Below are positions 1-7,194 of a stretch of DNA of 16,337 bases, in pieces. The position numbers were made by a program, and so were the translations under genes. The stretch's first letter is position 1. Every line of letters starts with the position of its first letter. The notes below the pieces were generated by a model. It saw only the letters and a program-made list of their open reading frames with translations. It was not told the DNA's origin and searched no databases. This DNA comes from Bacteroides sp. (GTDB lineage: Bacteria > Bacteroidota > Bacteroidia > Bacteroidales > Bacteroidaceae), in contig JASLDF010000063.1 of NCBI GenBank assembly GCA_030151635.1, positions 1 to 16,337 on the forward strand. Reading direction: 5' to 3'.

Positions 1-229
1 TTTTTCTTTAAATTAGTTCGAAAACCTCAATCATAACGCCAATTGTCTTATATAAATGTGTCGGTAGATGGCACTGTAATCTCACTTTAGTGCCTCGAAT
101 GCTCCTATAAAGGGTAAGTGTGCTTGTATCTTCGGATAATTTTTATGCATTTACCAAACTTTAACCCCATATGCTCTAAAAACGTCAAGAGTAATGCCCT
201 TATGATAGCATATAGTCTAAAAATATTAC

Positions 230-237
230 TATTTTTG
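230..237 (+). promoter_or_regulatory. Possible -7 box upstream of dapA
   Basis: TATTTTTG matches the Bacteroidota -7 consensus TAnnTTTG and lies 38 bp before the dapA start. No TTG is seen at the expected -33 distance, so the call is weak. Bases 1-229 otherwise show no ORF, RNA or clear hairpin. Confidence 0.35.
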
Positions 238-275
238 TACATCTGACATTAAAAAAACTGACTCAAATTAGAATC

Positions 276-1169
276 ATGATACAGACAAAATTGAGAGGTA
301 TGGGCGTGGCGCTAATCACTCCATTCAATGACGATGAAAGTATCGACTATCCTGCGTTGCTGCGAATGGTCGATTATCTTCTTCAAAATAATGCCGATTT
401 CTTGTGTGTGTTGGGCACCACTGCGGAGACTCCAACACTTACGGATGATGAAAAAGCGAAGGTTAAAAAGATGGTTATCGAACGTGTGAACGGTAAAATT
501 CCGATTCTTCTAGGCGTTGGAGGTAACAATACACGTGCCTTGGTAGATAGCTTGAAGAACGACGATTTTACAGGTGTTGATGCTATTTTGTCTGTAGTTC
601 CATATTATAATAAACCGTCTCAAGAGGGTATTTACCAGCACTATAAAGCCATATCGGAAGCCACCAAACTGCCCATTGTTCTTTACAATGTACCAGGCAG
701 AACAGGGGTGAACATGACGGCACAAACGACTTTGCGCATTGCACGTGATTTTAAAAACGTGATTGCCATTAAAGAGGCATCGGGAGATATTACCCAAATG
801 GATGAGATTATTAAGAACAAACCAGCTAATTTTGATGTCATATCGGGCGATGATGGGATTACTTTCCCACTGATTACATTGGGTGCTGTGGGCGTTATAT
901 CGGTGATAGGGAATGCTTTTCCTCGTGAATTTAGTCGCATGACACGCTTGGCTCTTCAGGGAGATTACGAACATGCGTTGGCGATTCACCATAAATTTAC
1001 CGAACTTTTTAATTTGCTTTTCATTGATGGGAACCCTGCTGGAGTGAAATCGATGCTTAGTGCTATGGGAATGATTAAGAATAAACTTCGACTACCGCTT
1101 ATTCCGACACGAATAACAACCTTCGAGGCGATTCGAAACGTGCTCAACGAGCTAAATATTAAATGCTAA
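276..1169 (+). CDS. dapA: 4-hydroxy-tetrahydrodipicolinate synthase
   Basis: This enzyme condenses pyruvate with aspartate semialdehyde, the first committed step of the diaminopimelate/lysine branch; it acts in the cytosol and feeds peptidoglycan and lysine synthesis. The 297-aa length is normal for the family. Visible family signatures are the GTTAETPTL loop (residues 47-55, with the pyruvate-binding threonines T48/T49), Y111 in PYYNKP, the catalytic Y137 in YNVPGRTG, the substrate-binding R142, and the Schiff-base lysine K166 in AIKEASGD. The Ala in GTTAE, where many proteobacterial enzymes have Gly, is from memory common in Bacteroidota and is not a defect. The ATG at 276 gives an N-terminus (MIQTKLRGMGVALITPF) that aligns with the usual family start. 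It is followed by a likely hairpin and a separate promoter for the next gene, so it appears to be transcribed on its own rather than with the Bat operon. Confidence 0.97.
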   Translation: MIQTKLRGMGVALITPFNDDESIDYPALLRMVDYLLQNNADFLCVLGTTAETPTLTDDEKAKVKKMVIERVNGKIPILLGVGGNNTRALVDSLKNDDFTGVDAILSVVPYYNKPSQEGIYQHYKAISEATKLPIVLYNVPGRTGVNMTAQTTLRIARDFKNVIAIKEASGDITQMDEIIKNKPANFDVISGDDGITFPLITLGAVGVISVIGNAFPREFSRMTRLALQGDYEHALAIHHKFTELFNLLFIDGNPAGVKSMLSAMGMIKNKLRLPLIPTRITTFEAIRNVLNELNIKC

Positions 1170-1174
1170 CCAAG

Positions 1175-1220
1175 GAAAGGGTGGGATAATTTGAATGTTT
1201 TCAACGTGTGCCACCTTTTC
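1175..1220 (+). terminator. Likely terminator after dapA
   Basis: GAAAGGGTGG (1175-1184) pairs with CCACCTTTTC (1211-1220) with one G-T wobble, and an inner TTGAA/TTCAA stem sits in the loop. The hairpin lies 5 bp after the dapA stop. The 3' side is only moderately T-rich, so it may be a weak terminator or an mRNA-stabilising hairpin. Confidence 0.45.
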
Positions 1221-1266
1221 TACATCTATATTTTAACATTTTAGAGATACTTTCACTTTTATTAAG

Positions 1267-1297
1267 TTGCTACAACACGTTAAAACTTGTAGATTTG
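1267..1297 (+). promoter_or_regulatory. Promoter of the Bat operon
   Basis: TTG (1267-1269), a 20-nt spacer, and TAGATTTG (1290-1297) fit the Bacteroidota housekeeping promoter TTG-N19-21-TAnnTTTG exactly. The predicted transcript start near 1303 gives a leader of about 40 nt before the MoxR gene. The A/T-rich leader has no Shine-Dalgarno sequence, which is usual in this phylum. Confidence 0.75.
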
Positions 1298-1343
1298 AAT
1301 GTCTAACAAACTGAAATTAAGAAACTAAAAACTAATAATACTT

Positions 1344-2339
1344 ATGGCGGAACAACTAGATATTCGTGAATTAAACGAAATGATAGAGAAGCACAGCGCT
1401 TTTTTAACACATCTAACCACAGGCATGGATCAAGTGATTGTGGGCCAAAAACACCTTGTTGAATCTTTATTAATCGGTTTGCTATCCGACGGACACGTAC
1501 TTCTTGAAGGTGTTCCTGGTCTTGCAAAAACGTTGGCAATCAAAACATTGGCTTCGTTAATCGATTCTAAATACTCTCGTATTCAATTTACTCCGGACTT
1601 ATTACCTGCCGACGTTGTGGGTACAATGATATACAGCCAGAAGGACGAGGATTTCCAAATTAAAAAAGGACCAATCTTTGCTAACTTTATTCTTGCTGAT
1701 GAGATTAACCGTGCTCCTGCAAAAGTGCAAAGTGCGTTGCTTGAAGCCATGCAAGAGCGTCAAGTAACCATTGGTAAAGAGACTTTTAAGTTGCCAGAGC
1801 CTTTCTTGGTGTTGGCTACTCAAAACCCGATTGAACAAGAGGGTACCTATCCGTTGCCAGAGGCACAGGTTGACCGTTTCATGTTGAAAGTGAACATCAG
1901 CTATCCAGAGGCAGATGAAGAGCGTCGCATTATTCGTGCACACATCGACAACAAGAAGATGGAAGTGAGTCCTATTTTAAAGGCGGAAGAAATTACAGAA
2001 GCTCGTAAATGGGTTCGTAAGGTGTATATTGACGAAAAGATTGAGAAATACATTGTTGACATTGTGTTTGCTTCTCGTTACCCAGAGAAATTTGGCTTAG
2101 GTAACTTGAAAGATTACATTCAATTTGGTGGTTCGCCTCGTGCCTCTATCAACTTGGCGTTGGCTGCTCGTTCTTATGCGTTCATTAAACGCCGTGGATA
2201 CGTGGTTCCTGAAGACGTACGTGCGGTGGCTCACGATGTAATGCATCACCGTATTGGTTTGAGCTACGAAGCTGAAGCGAACAACATTACTGCCGATCAA
2301 ATTGTAACCGAAATCTTGAACAAGGTTGAAGTGCCTTGA
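1344..2339 (+). CDS. MoxR-family AAA+ ATPase, first gene of the Bat operon
   Basis: A cytosolic AAA+ ATPase of the MoxR group, 331 aa (normal length). Visible elements: Walker A GVPGLAKT (about residues 56-63), Walker B ILADEIN (about 116-122), sensor 1 ATQNP (about 158-162), the arginine-finger region EAQVDRF (about 173-179), and the sensor-2-like GGSPRAS near 263-269. Family knowledge: MoxR ATPases are nearly always encoded beside VWA-domain proteins and are thought to work as chaperones that load or remodel those partners, often for metal insertion or complex assembly. Here it is directly followed by DUF58, BatA and BatB, which all carry a VWA-type MIDAS motif, so these are the likely clients. 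The ATG at 1344 is preceded by a good promoter and an A-rich leader. The exact biochemical role is inferred from context. Confidence 0.95.
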   Translation: MAEQLDIRELNEMIEKHSAFLTHLTTGMDQVIVGQKHLVESLLIGLLSDGHVLLEGVPGLAKTLAIKTLASLIDSKYSRIQFTPDLLPADVVGTMIYSQKDEDFQIKKGPIFANFILADEINRAPAKVQSALLEAMQERQVTIGKETFKLPEPFLVLATQNPIEQEGTYPLPEAQVDRFMLKVNISYPEADEERRIIRAHIDNKKMEVSPILKAEEITEARKWVRKVYIDEKIEKYIVDIVFASRYPEKFGLGNLKDYIQFGGSPRASINLALAARSYAFIKRRGYVVPEDVRAVAHDVMHHRIGLSYEAEANNITADQIVTEILNKVEVP

Positions 2340-2397
2340 TGTTGAGCTAGAACAAAGAGAAAGTCATTTTATTTGATCTAAACACTCAAATCAATAC

Positions 2398-3267
2398 ATG
2401 GATACAAGTGATATATTAAAAAGAGTTCGACGCATTGAGATAAAAACACGTGGATTGTCCAACAATATTTTTGCTGGACAATATCACTCTGCTTTTAAGG
2501 GTAGAGGTATGGCCTTTTCCGAGGTGCGTGAATATCAATATGGCGATGACGTTCGTGATATTGATTGGAACGTAACTGCACGTTTTAACAAGCCTTATAT
2601 TAAGGTGTTTGAAGAGGAACGAGAGCTGACCGTAATGTTACTTATTGACGTTTCGGGCAGTTTGGAATTTGGTACCATCAAACAGACTAAAAAGGATATG
2701 CTAACCGAGATTGCGGCAACGCTGGCTTTCTCGGCTATTCACAACAACGACAAGATTGGGGTGATTTTCTTTTCGGATCAAATCGAGAAGTTTATCCCAC
2801 CTAAGAAGGGTCGTTCGCACATTCTTTTTATTATCCGGGAATTGCTTGATTTTAAAGCTCAAAGCACGAAAACAGATATTAAATTGGGTATTGAATACCT
2901 AACCAACGTAATGAACCGAAGATGTACGGCATTTATCTTGTCCGATTTTATCGACCCTCAGGATTATAAAAATGCCTTAACCATTGCCAACCGGAAACAC
3001 GACGTTATTGCCATCCAAATCTACGATAAACGTGTAGCTGAATTGCCAAACGTGGGACTGATGAAGGTGCGTGATGCCGAAACTGGACACGAGCAATGGA
3101 TTGACACTTCGTCGGCTGCGTTGCGAAATGCCCACCATCAGTGGTGGAAAGATAAACAGGCCAAACTAAACGACACACTGACCAGAAGTAATGTCGATAG
3201 CGTCTCCGTTCGTACGGACGATGACTATGTGAAGGCCTTATTAAGTCTATTTGGTAAAAGAAATTAA
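2398..3267 (+). CDS. DUF58 domain protein (VWA-like), MoxR partner
   Basis: A 289-aa protein without signal peptide or membrane segment, so probably cytosolic. The DUF58 signature is clear: GRGMAFSEVREYQYGDDVRD (residues 36-55) leads into IDWNVTAR. A VWA-like domain follows with the MIDAS motif DVSGS at 84-88, a threonine at 159 (TKTD) and LSDF at 181-184. DUF58 proteins are encoded beside MoxR ATPases across bacteria, and in Bacteroidota they form the second gene of Bat operons. The likely role is to bind a metal through the MIDAS site and mediate protein contacts in the Bat complex; no enzymatic activity is indicated. The gene starts 58 nt after the moxR stop and ends 2 nt before the next start codon, which suggests co-translation with the downstream membrane protein. 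Function beyond the family assignment is inference. Confidence 0.93.
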   Translation: MDTSDILKRVRRIEIKTRGLSNNIFAGQYHSAFKGRGMAFSEVREYQYGDDVRDIDWNVTARFNKPYIKVFEEERELTVMLLIDVSGSLEFGTIKQTKKDMLTEIAATLAFSAIHNNDKIGVIFFSDQIEKFIPPKKGRSHILFIIRELLDFKAQSTKTDIKLGIEYLTNVMNRRCTAFILSDFIDPQDYKNALTIANRKHDVIAIQIYDKRVAELPNVGLMKVRDAETGHEQWIDTSSAALRNAHHQWWKDKQAKLNDTLTRSNVDSVSVRTDDDYVKALLSLFGKRN

Positions 3268-3269
3268 AC

Positions 3270-4358
3270 ATGAATCGAAGAATAAAGCTATTTACATTGT
3301 TCGTTCTAATGGCCTGTACCAACGTATGGGCTCAAAATGTAAGTGTTACAGCCAAAATTGATTCTGTACATCTAATGATTGGCGAACAAGCTATTTTTGA
3401 ACTTCAAGTGCGTCTTGGAGCAGATCAAAAAGCACAGTTGCCATTATTAACAGATACCATTGTCAAGGGGGTGGATGTGATTGATTTCGCACCCGTAGAT
3501 ACGGTGTTTCACGATGGTAAAAAGAGCATGACGTTGAGTCAGCGCTACCGAATTACCTCTTTTTCACCTAAAATGTATCTTATACCACCCATTGCCGTTA
3601 CGGTAAACGATCAAGAGTACAAATCATCGCCCATCTCTTTAAAGGTGGAGACATTTCCCGATATTGAACAGGCAAATCCTGAAGAGTATTTCGGAGCAAA
3701 AGACATCTTAACTCCTCCATTTGTTTGGGGCGACTGGATTGTCTTTTTCTTGAGTTTACTACTGATAGCACCTTTTATTGCTCTGCTTATCTATATGGTG
3801 ATGCGTCTGCTGGACAATCAGCCTATTATTCGACGCATAAAGTTGGAGCCTAAACGATTGGCTCACCTTGAAGCGATGGATGAATTGGAAGAGCTGAAAA
3901 GCAAAAAGGTGTGGGAGAGCGAAGGAGCAAAGGTCTATTATACCGAGCTTACCGACGTTTTGCGTAACTACATGAAGAGCCGTTTTAACTTTAATGCACT
4001 TGAAATGACTTCGTCTGAAATCATTGCCGAATTGGGTAAGATTAAAGACAAAGAGGAGATTGAGCGTCTAAAACAACTGTTTGAAACAGCCGACTTGGTG
4101 AAATTTGCTAAGTTTAAACCGTATCAAGGAGAGTATGACGACAACCTAACAAAGGTGTACGAATTTATTGATAGAACAAAAGAAGTGCCCGATCCAGATG
4201 CCAAACCAGAACCAACCGAAGAGGTGATTATCGAAAAGAGATCATTGGTTACGAAGTTGATTCTAGGGGGTGTAGCCTTGTTGGCAACCGCAGGTATCAT
4301 CACTTGCATCTTCTTTATTGTTCGTGAAGGAGGAGATTTTTTACGAAGCTTCTTCTAA
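3270..4358 (+). CDS. BatD-like membrane protein of the Bat operon
   Basis: A 362-aa protein with a signal peptide (residues 1-21, ending NVWA-Q), a periplasmic beta-rich region (about 22-150), a membrane helix at about 155-181, a charged cytosolic helical region (about 185-315) and a second membrane helix near the C-terminus (about 327-350). The periplasmic part has the pattern of BatD-type Ig-like domains (VTAKIDSVHLMIGEQAIFEL; later YKSSPISLKV, compare YKSAPVNIKV in BatD). The cytosolic part (YYTELTDVLRNYM ... LFETADLVKFAKF) parallels the C-terminus of BatD (FYDEVLRALWGYI ... LNDCEFAKFA), so I infer that the two genes are diverged paralogues. Unlike BatD it is short and has an extra C-terminal helix. 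It starts 2 nt after the DUF58 stop. A gene of unnamed function at this position is usual in Bacteroidota Bat operons; it may anchor the MoxR/DUF58 pair to the membrane complex. Confidence 0.88.
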   Translation: MNRRIKLFTLFVLMACTNVWAQNVSVTAKIDSVHLMIGEQAIFELQVRLGADQKAQLPLLTDTIVKGVDVIDFAPVDTVFHDGKKSMTLSQRYRITSFSPKMYLIPPIAVTVNDQEYKSSPISLKVETFPDIEQANPEEYFGAKDILTPPFVWGDWIVFFLSLLLIAPFIALLIYMVMRLLDNQPIIRRIKLEPKRLAHLEAMDELEELKSKKVWESEGAKVYYTELTDVLRNYMKSRFNFNALEMTSSEIIAELGKIKDKEEIERLKQLFETADLVKFAKFKPYQGEYDDNLTKVYEFIDRTKEVPDPDAKPEPTEEVIIEKRSLVTKLILGGVALLATAGIITCIFFIVREGGDFLRSFF

Positions 4359-4388
4359 ATTAGTAAACACACTTAAAATACAAAAAGA

Positions 4389-5375
4389 ATGGTTTTTGCC
4401 CATATAGAATATTTATTGCTATTACTTCTACTCATCCCGTTGGTGGTATGGTACGTAATGCGTCATCGTAATTTCGACCCGTCTATGCAGGTCTCCGATG
4501 CTCGTGTTTATGCCCATACACCCAAAAGCTACAAGAATTATTTGCTACACGTGCCGTTTGGATTGCGTATTCTAGCACTTATCTTCTTGATTATTGTGTT
4601 GGCCAGACCGCAGTCTATCAACAGCTGGAAGACGCAGAATGTAGAAGGAATTGATATTATGTTGGCGATCGACGTTTCAACCAGTATGTTGGCGGAAGAT
4701 CTTCAACCTAACCGTCTGGAAGCTGCTAAAAAGGTGGCTTCGAGCTTCATTAACGACCGTCCGAACGATAACATGGGAATTACCATTTTCGCAGGCGAGA
4801 GTTTTACACAATGTCCACTAACGAGCGACCATACCGTGTTGCTAAATCTATTTAATAACATCCAAACGGGTATTATTGATGATGGAACTGCCATTGGTAT
4901 GGGTATTTCGAATGCTGTGGCACGTTTAAAAGATAGTCAAGCGAAATCGAAAACCATCATCTTGTTGACCGATGGTTCGAACAATGCGGGTTCTATCTCG
5001 CCATTAACAGCTGCCGAGTTGGCTAAAAAGTTTAACATTCAGATTTACACCATTGGGGTGGGTACTCGTGGATTGGCTCCATATCCGTTAAGGACAATTG
5101 GTGGCGTGGTTCAATACATCCAAACCGAGGTTGATATCGACGAAGATATGTTGCAAGAGATTGCCGACATTACCGATGGAATGTACTTTAGAGCGACCGA
5201 CAATGCGAGTCTGGAAGGTATCTACAAGAAAATTGATGAGCTTGAAAAGACGAAGTTAAATGTAAAAGAGTATAATAAGCGTCAAGAGAATTACAAATTG
5301 TTTGCTTTAATTGCATTCTTCCTGGTACTTGCGGAGGTGTTGCTACGTCAAACAATTCTACGTAAAATGCCTTAA
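4389..5375 (+). CDS. batA: Aerotolerance protein BatA (VWA domain, inner membrane)
   Basis: A 328-aa inner-membrane protein with one VWA domain. Two N-terminal membrane helices (about residues 7-24 and 58-73) are separated by a short loop. The VWA domain runs from about 88 to 290, and a last helix lies at about 303-321. The MIDAS metal site is complete: DVSTS at 95-99, T167 in DGTAIG and D195 in LLTDG. The junction ARPQ between helix 2 and the VWA domain is a recurrent Bat feature, also seen in BatB. Family knowledge: batA-E were described in Bacteroides fragilis, where loss lowers tolerance to oxygen exposure; the molecular role is still unsettled. It lies 30 nt after the BatD-like gene and 39 nt before batB, within one operon. 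BatA and BatB are clear paralogues and may form a heteromeric VWA pair served by the MoxR ATPase. Confidence 0.95.
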   Translation: MVFAHIEYLLLLLLLIPLVVWYVMRHRNFDPSMQVSDARVYAHTPKSYKNYLLHVPFGLRILALIFLIIVLARPQSINSWKTQNVEGIDIMLAIDVSTSMLAEDLQPNRLEAAKKVASSFINDRPNDNMGITIFAGESFTQCPLTSDHTVLLNLFNNIQTGIIDDGTAIGMGISNAVARLKDSQAKSKTIILLTDGSNNAGSISPLTAAELAKKFNIQIYTIGVGTRGLAPYPLRTIGGVVQYIQTEVDIDEDMLQEIADITDGMYFRATDNASLEGIYKKIDELEKTKLNVKEYNKRQENYKLFALIAFFLVLAEVLLRQTILRKMP

Positions 5376-5414
5376 TGGCTTCTTCTGATGTGAAATGATA
5401 AAGATTTAGATAAG

Positions 5415-6437
5415 ATGTTTCGATTTGAACAACCTGCCTATTTATATTTGTTGCTTTTGCTTCCAGCATTGGTGGCACTCTATTTTTACGGAAATTACCG
5501 TAGAAAGAAGGCGATAAAAGAGTTTGGTGATCCCGATTTAATTGCCAACCTAATGCCTACGGTGTCGGTTTTAAGACCTACACTGAAGTTTTGGCTGCTC
5601 TTTGCAGTAATTGGTTTGTTTAGTTTTCTGTTGGCTCGTCCGCAGTTTGGTACTCGTCTTGAAAACGTGGACCGTAAAGGAATTGAGGTTATTGTAGCAC
5701 TCGACATATCGAATTCGATGTTGGCACAAGATGTTAGCCCTAGTCGTTTGGAACGCTCTAAAATGATTATCTCGAAATTGGTTGATGAGCTGCACAACGA
5801 TAAAGTGGGATTAATTCTCTTTGCTGGTGATGCTTTTACGCAACTACCCATTACGAGCGATTATGTATCGGCAAAAATGTTCCTTCCGAGCATTCGTCCC
5901 GATTTAATTGAACGCCAGGGTACGGATATTGGTAAGGCAGTAGAATTGGCTATGCACAGTTTCACTTCTGATTCTGAAGTGGGTAAAACAGTAATTGTCA
6001 TTACCGATGGTGAAGACCACGAACCAGGATCAATAGAGATGGTGAAAAATGCTGCCAAACAAGGTGTCCAAGTGAATGTTATGGGCATTGGTTCTGTGGG
6101 TGGTGCACCCATTCCGTTGGGCAACGGCGAGTTCTTAAAAGACCGTGAAGGCAATGTTGTCGTAACCAAGCTTAACGAAGAGATGGCACAATCTATCGCA
6201 GCGGCTGGTAATGGCGTGTATGCACACGTTGACAACAGCAACACTGCACAACAAGCGGTTATCAAAGAGTTAAATAAATTGCAGAAGGCCGATATATCAA
6301 CCAAAATATTCAAAGACTACGACGAACAGTTCCAAGTGTTTGCTTGGTTTATTCTAATCCTTTTAGTCGCAGAATTGTTGATTATCAATAAGCGTAACTC
6401 CCTATTTATTAAGTGGGAAAAATTCTTTAAAAAGTAG
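5415..6437 (+). CDS. batB: Aerotolerance protein BatB (VWA domain, inner membrane)
   Basis: A 340-aa paralogue of BatA with the same topology: membrane helices at about 8-25 and 57-74, the ARPQ junction, a VWA domain (about 89-290), and a C-terminal helix near 311-326 followed by a short basic tail. The MIDAS motif is complete: DISNS at 97-101, T170 in QGTDIG and D198 in VITDG. The ATG at 5415 follows an A/T-rich leader and gives the typical start MFRFEQPAYL. The gene ends 3 nt before batC, so the two are very likely translated together. The presence of three metal-site VWA-type proteins (DUF58, BatA, BatB) beside one MoxR ATPase supports a shared assembly. No catalytic function is expected of VWA domains themselves. 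Confidence 0.95.
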   Translation: MFRFEQPAYLYLLLLLPALVALYFYGNYRRKKAIKEFGDPDLIANLMPTVSVLRPTLKFWLLFAVIGLFSFLLARPQFGTRLENVDRKGIEVIVALDISNSMLAQDVSPSRLERSKMIISKLVDELHNDKVGLILFAGDAFTQLPITSDYVSAKMFLPSIRPDLIERQGTDIGKAVELAMHSFTSDSEVGKTVIVITDGEDHEPGSIEMVKNAAKQGVQVNVMGIGSVGGAPIPLGNGEFLKDREGNVVVTKLNEEMAQSIAAAGNGVYAHVDNSNTAQQAVIKELNKLQKADISTKIFKDYDEQFQVFAWFILILLVAELLIINKRNSLFIKWEKFFKK

Positions 6438-6440
6438 AAC

Positions 6441-7148
6441 ATGAGACTCAAACGATATTTTTTAGGTTTCTTTGCATTGGCATGCATTTCTCCAGCTGTT
6501 ATGGCACAGAAAGACATCCGTCAGCAGCTAAGAAAAGGAAATAAAGCGTATAATGATAGCATCTATCGCGATGCAGAAATAGCGTATCGTAAAGCCATTG
6601 ATGCTTCTCCAAAGGAAGAGCGTTCTATGGCTCACTACAATTTAGGAAATACGTTGTTGTTGCAAAGCAAAGCAGATGAAGCCCTTAAGGAGTATGAAAA
6701 AGCTGCTGCAGGGAACAAAAACGATGCCGAACTGGCTGAGATTTACCATAATATGGGTGTAGCTCATCAAGGTAAAAATGAGTTTGAAAAGGCAATTGAG
6801 AGCTACAAGAAGTCGTTAATAAAAAATCCAAAAGACGATGAAACTCGTTATAACTTGGCGCTGTTGTTAGGAGAACAAGAGCAACAGGAACAAGATAAGA
6901 AAGACGATAAAAAAGACGACCAGAAAGAGAAGCAGGACAAGCAAGATCAAAAACAAGATCAGCAGAAAGACCAGCAAAAAGACAAACAAGACAAACAACA
7001 AGAACAGCAACCAAACGAGCCCGAAATGTCGAAAGACACCGCAGAGCAGTTGTTAGAATCGGTTCTTCGTGACGAAAAGAAAACGCAAGAGAAGGTTCAA
7101 AAACAGATGATGCTCCGCAACAAGAATAAACTTGAAAAAGAGTGGTAG
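6441..7148 (+). CDS. batC: BatC, periplasmic TPR protein with a Lys/Gln/Asp-rich tail
   Basis: A 235-aa exported protein. The signal peptide is residues 1-22 (cleavage near VMA-Q). Three TPR-type repeats follow at about 31-60, 62-95 and 99-135, with recognisable MAHYNLGNTLL and IYHNMGVAHQG helices. Residues 145-190 are a low-complexity stretch almost wholly made of K, D, Q and E, and the last 45 residues form a charged helical segment (AEQLLESVLRDEKK) ending KLEKEW. The VLRDEK-type segment before the C-terminus is, from memory, a feature of BatC-like proteins. The TPRs suggest a protein-docking role in the periplasm next to the BatA/BatB complex. It begins 3 nt after the batB stop. The low-complexity tract is encoded by imperfect hexamer-like repeats that could vary in length between strains. 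Function beyond protein interaction is unknown. Confidence 0.92.
   Translation: MRLKRYFLGFFALACISPAVMAQKDIRQQLRKGNKAYNDSIYRDAEIAYRKAIDASPKEERSMAHYNLGNTLLLQSKADEALKEYEKAAAGNKNDAELAEIYHNMGVAHQGKNEFEKAIESYKKSLIKNPKDDETRYNLALLLGEQEQQEQDKKDDKKDDQKEKQDKQDQKQDQQKDQQKDKQDKQQEQQPNEPEMSKDTAEQLLESVLRDEKKTQEKVQKQMMLRNKNKLEKEW
6873..7010 (+). repeat. Imperfect repeat tract encoding the K/Q/D-rich tail of BatC
   Basis: About 138 bp of purine-rich DNA composed of degenerate AAR-GAY-CAR units (for example GACAAGCAAGAT and GACAAACAAGAC) encode residues 145-190 of BatC. The repeats are imperfect, but the reading frame is kept throughout. Such tracts can gain or lose units by slippage without a frameshift, because the unit lengths are multiples of three. 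Confidence 0.7.
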
Positions 7149-7194
7149 GTGGGTCAATTTAATTGCTATTAACAGAACAAGATTAAGGATATAT

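Noticed and set aside
510..992. Long minus-strand frame inside dapA
   Set aside because: It is antisense to a well-supported enzyme gene, with no start signal or family features. It is a by-product of the coding strand.
7132..7194. Earlier in-frame ATG for batD
   Set aside because: It would overlap batC and place 21 residues before a well-formed signal peptide. The ATG at 7195 has AAGGAT upstream and starts the signal sequence directly.
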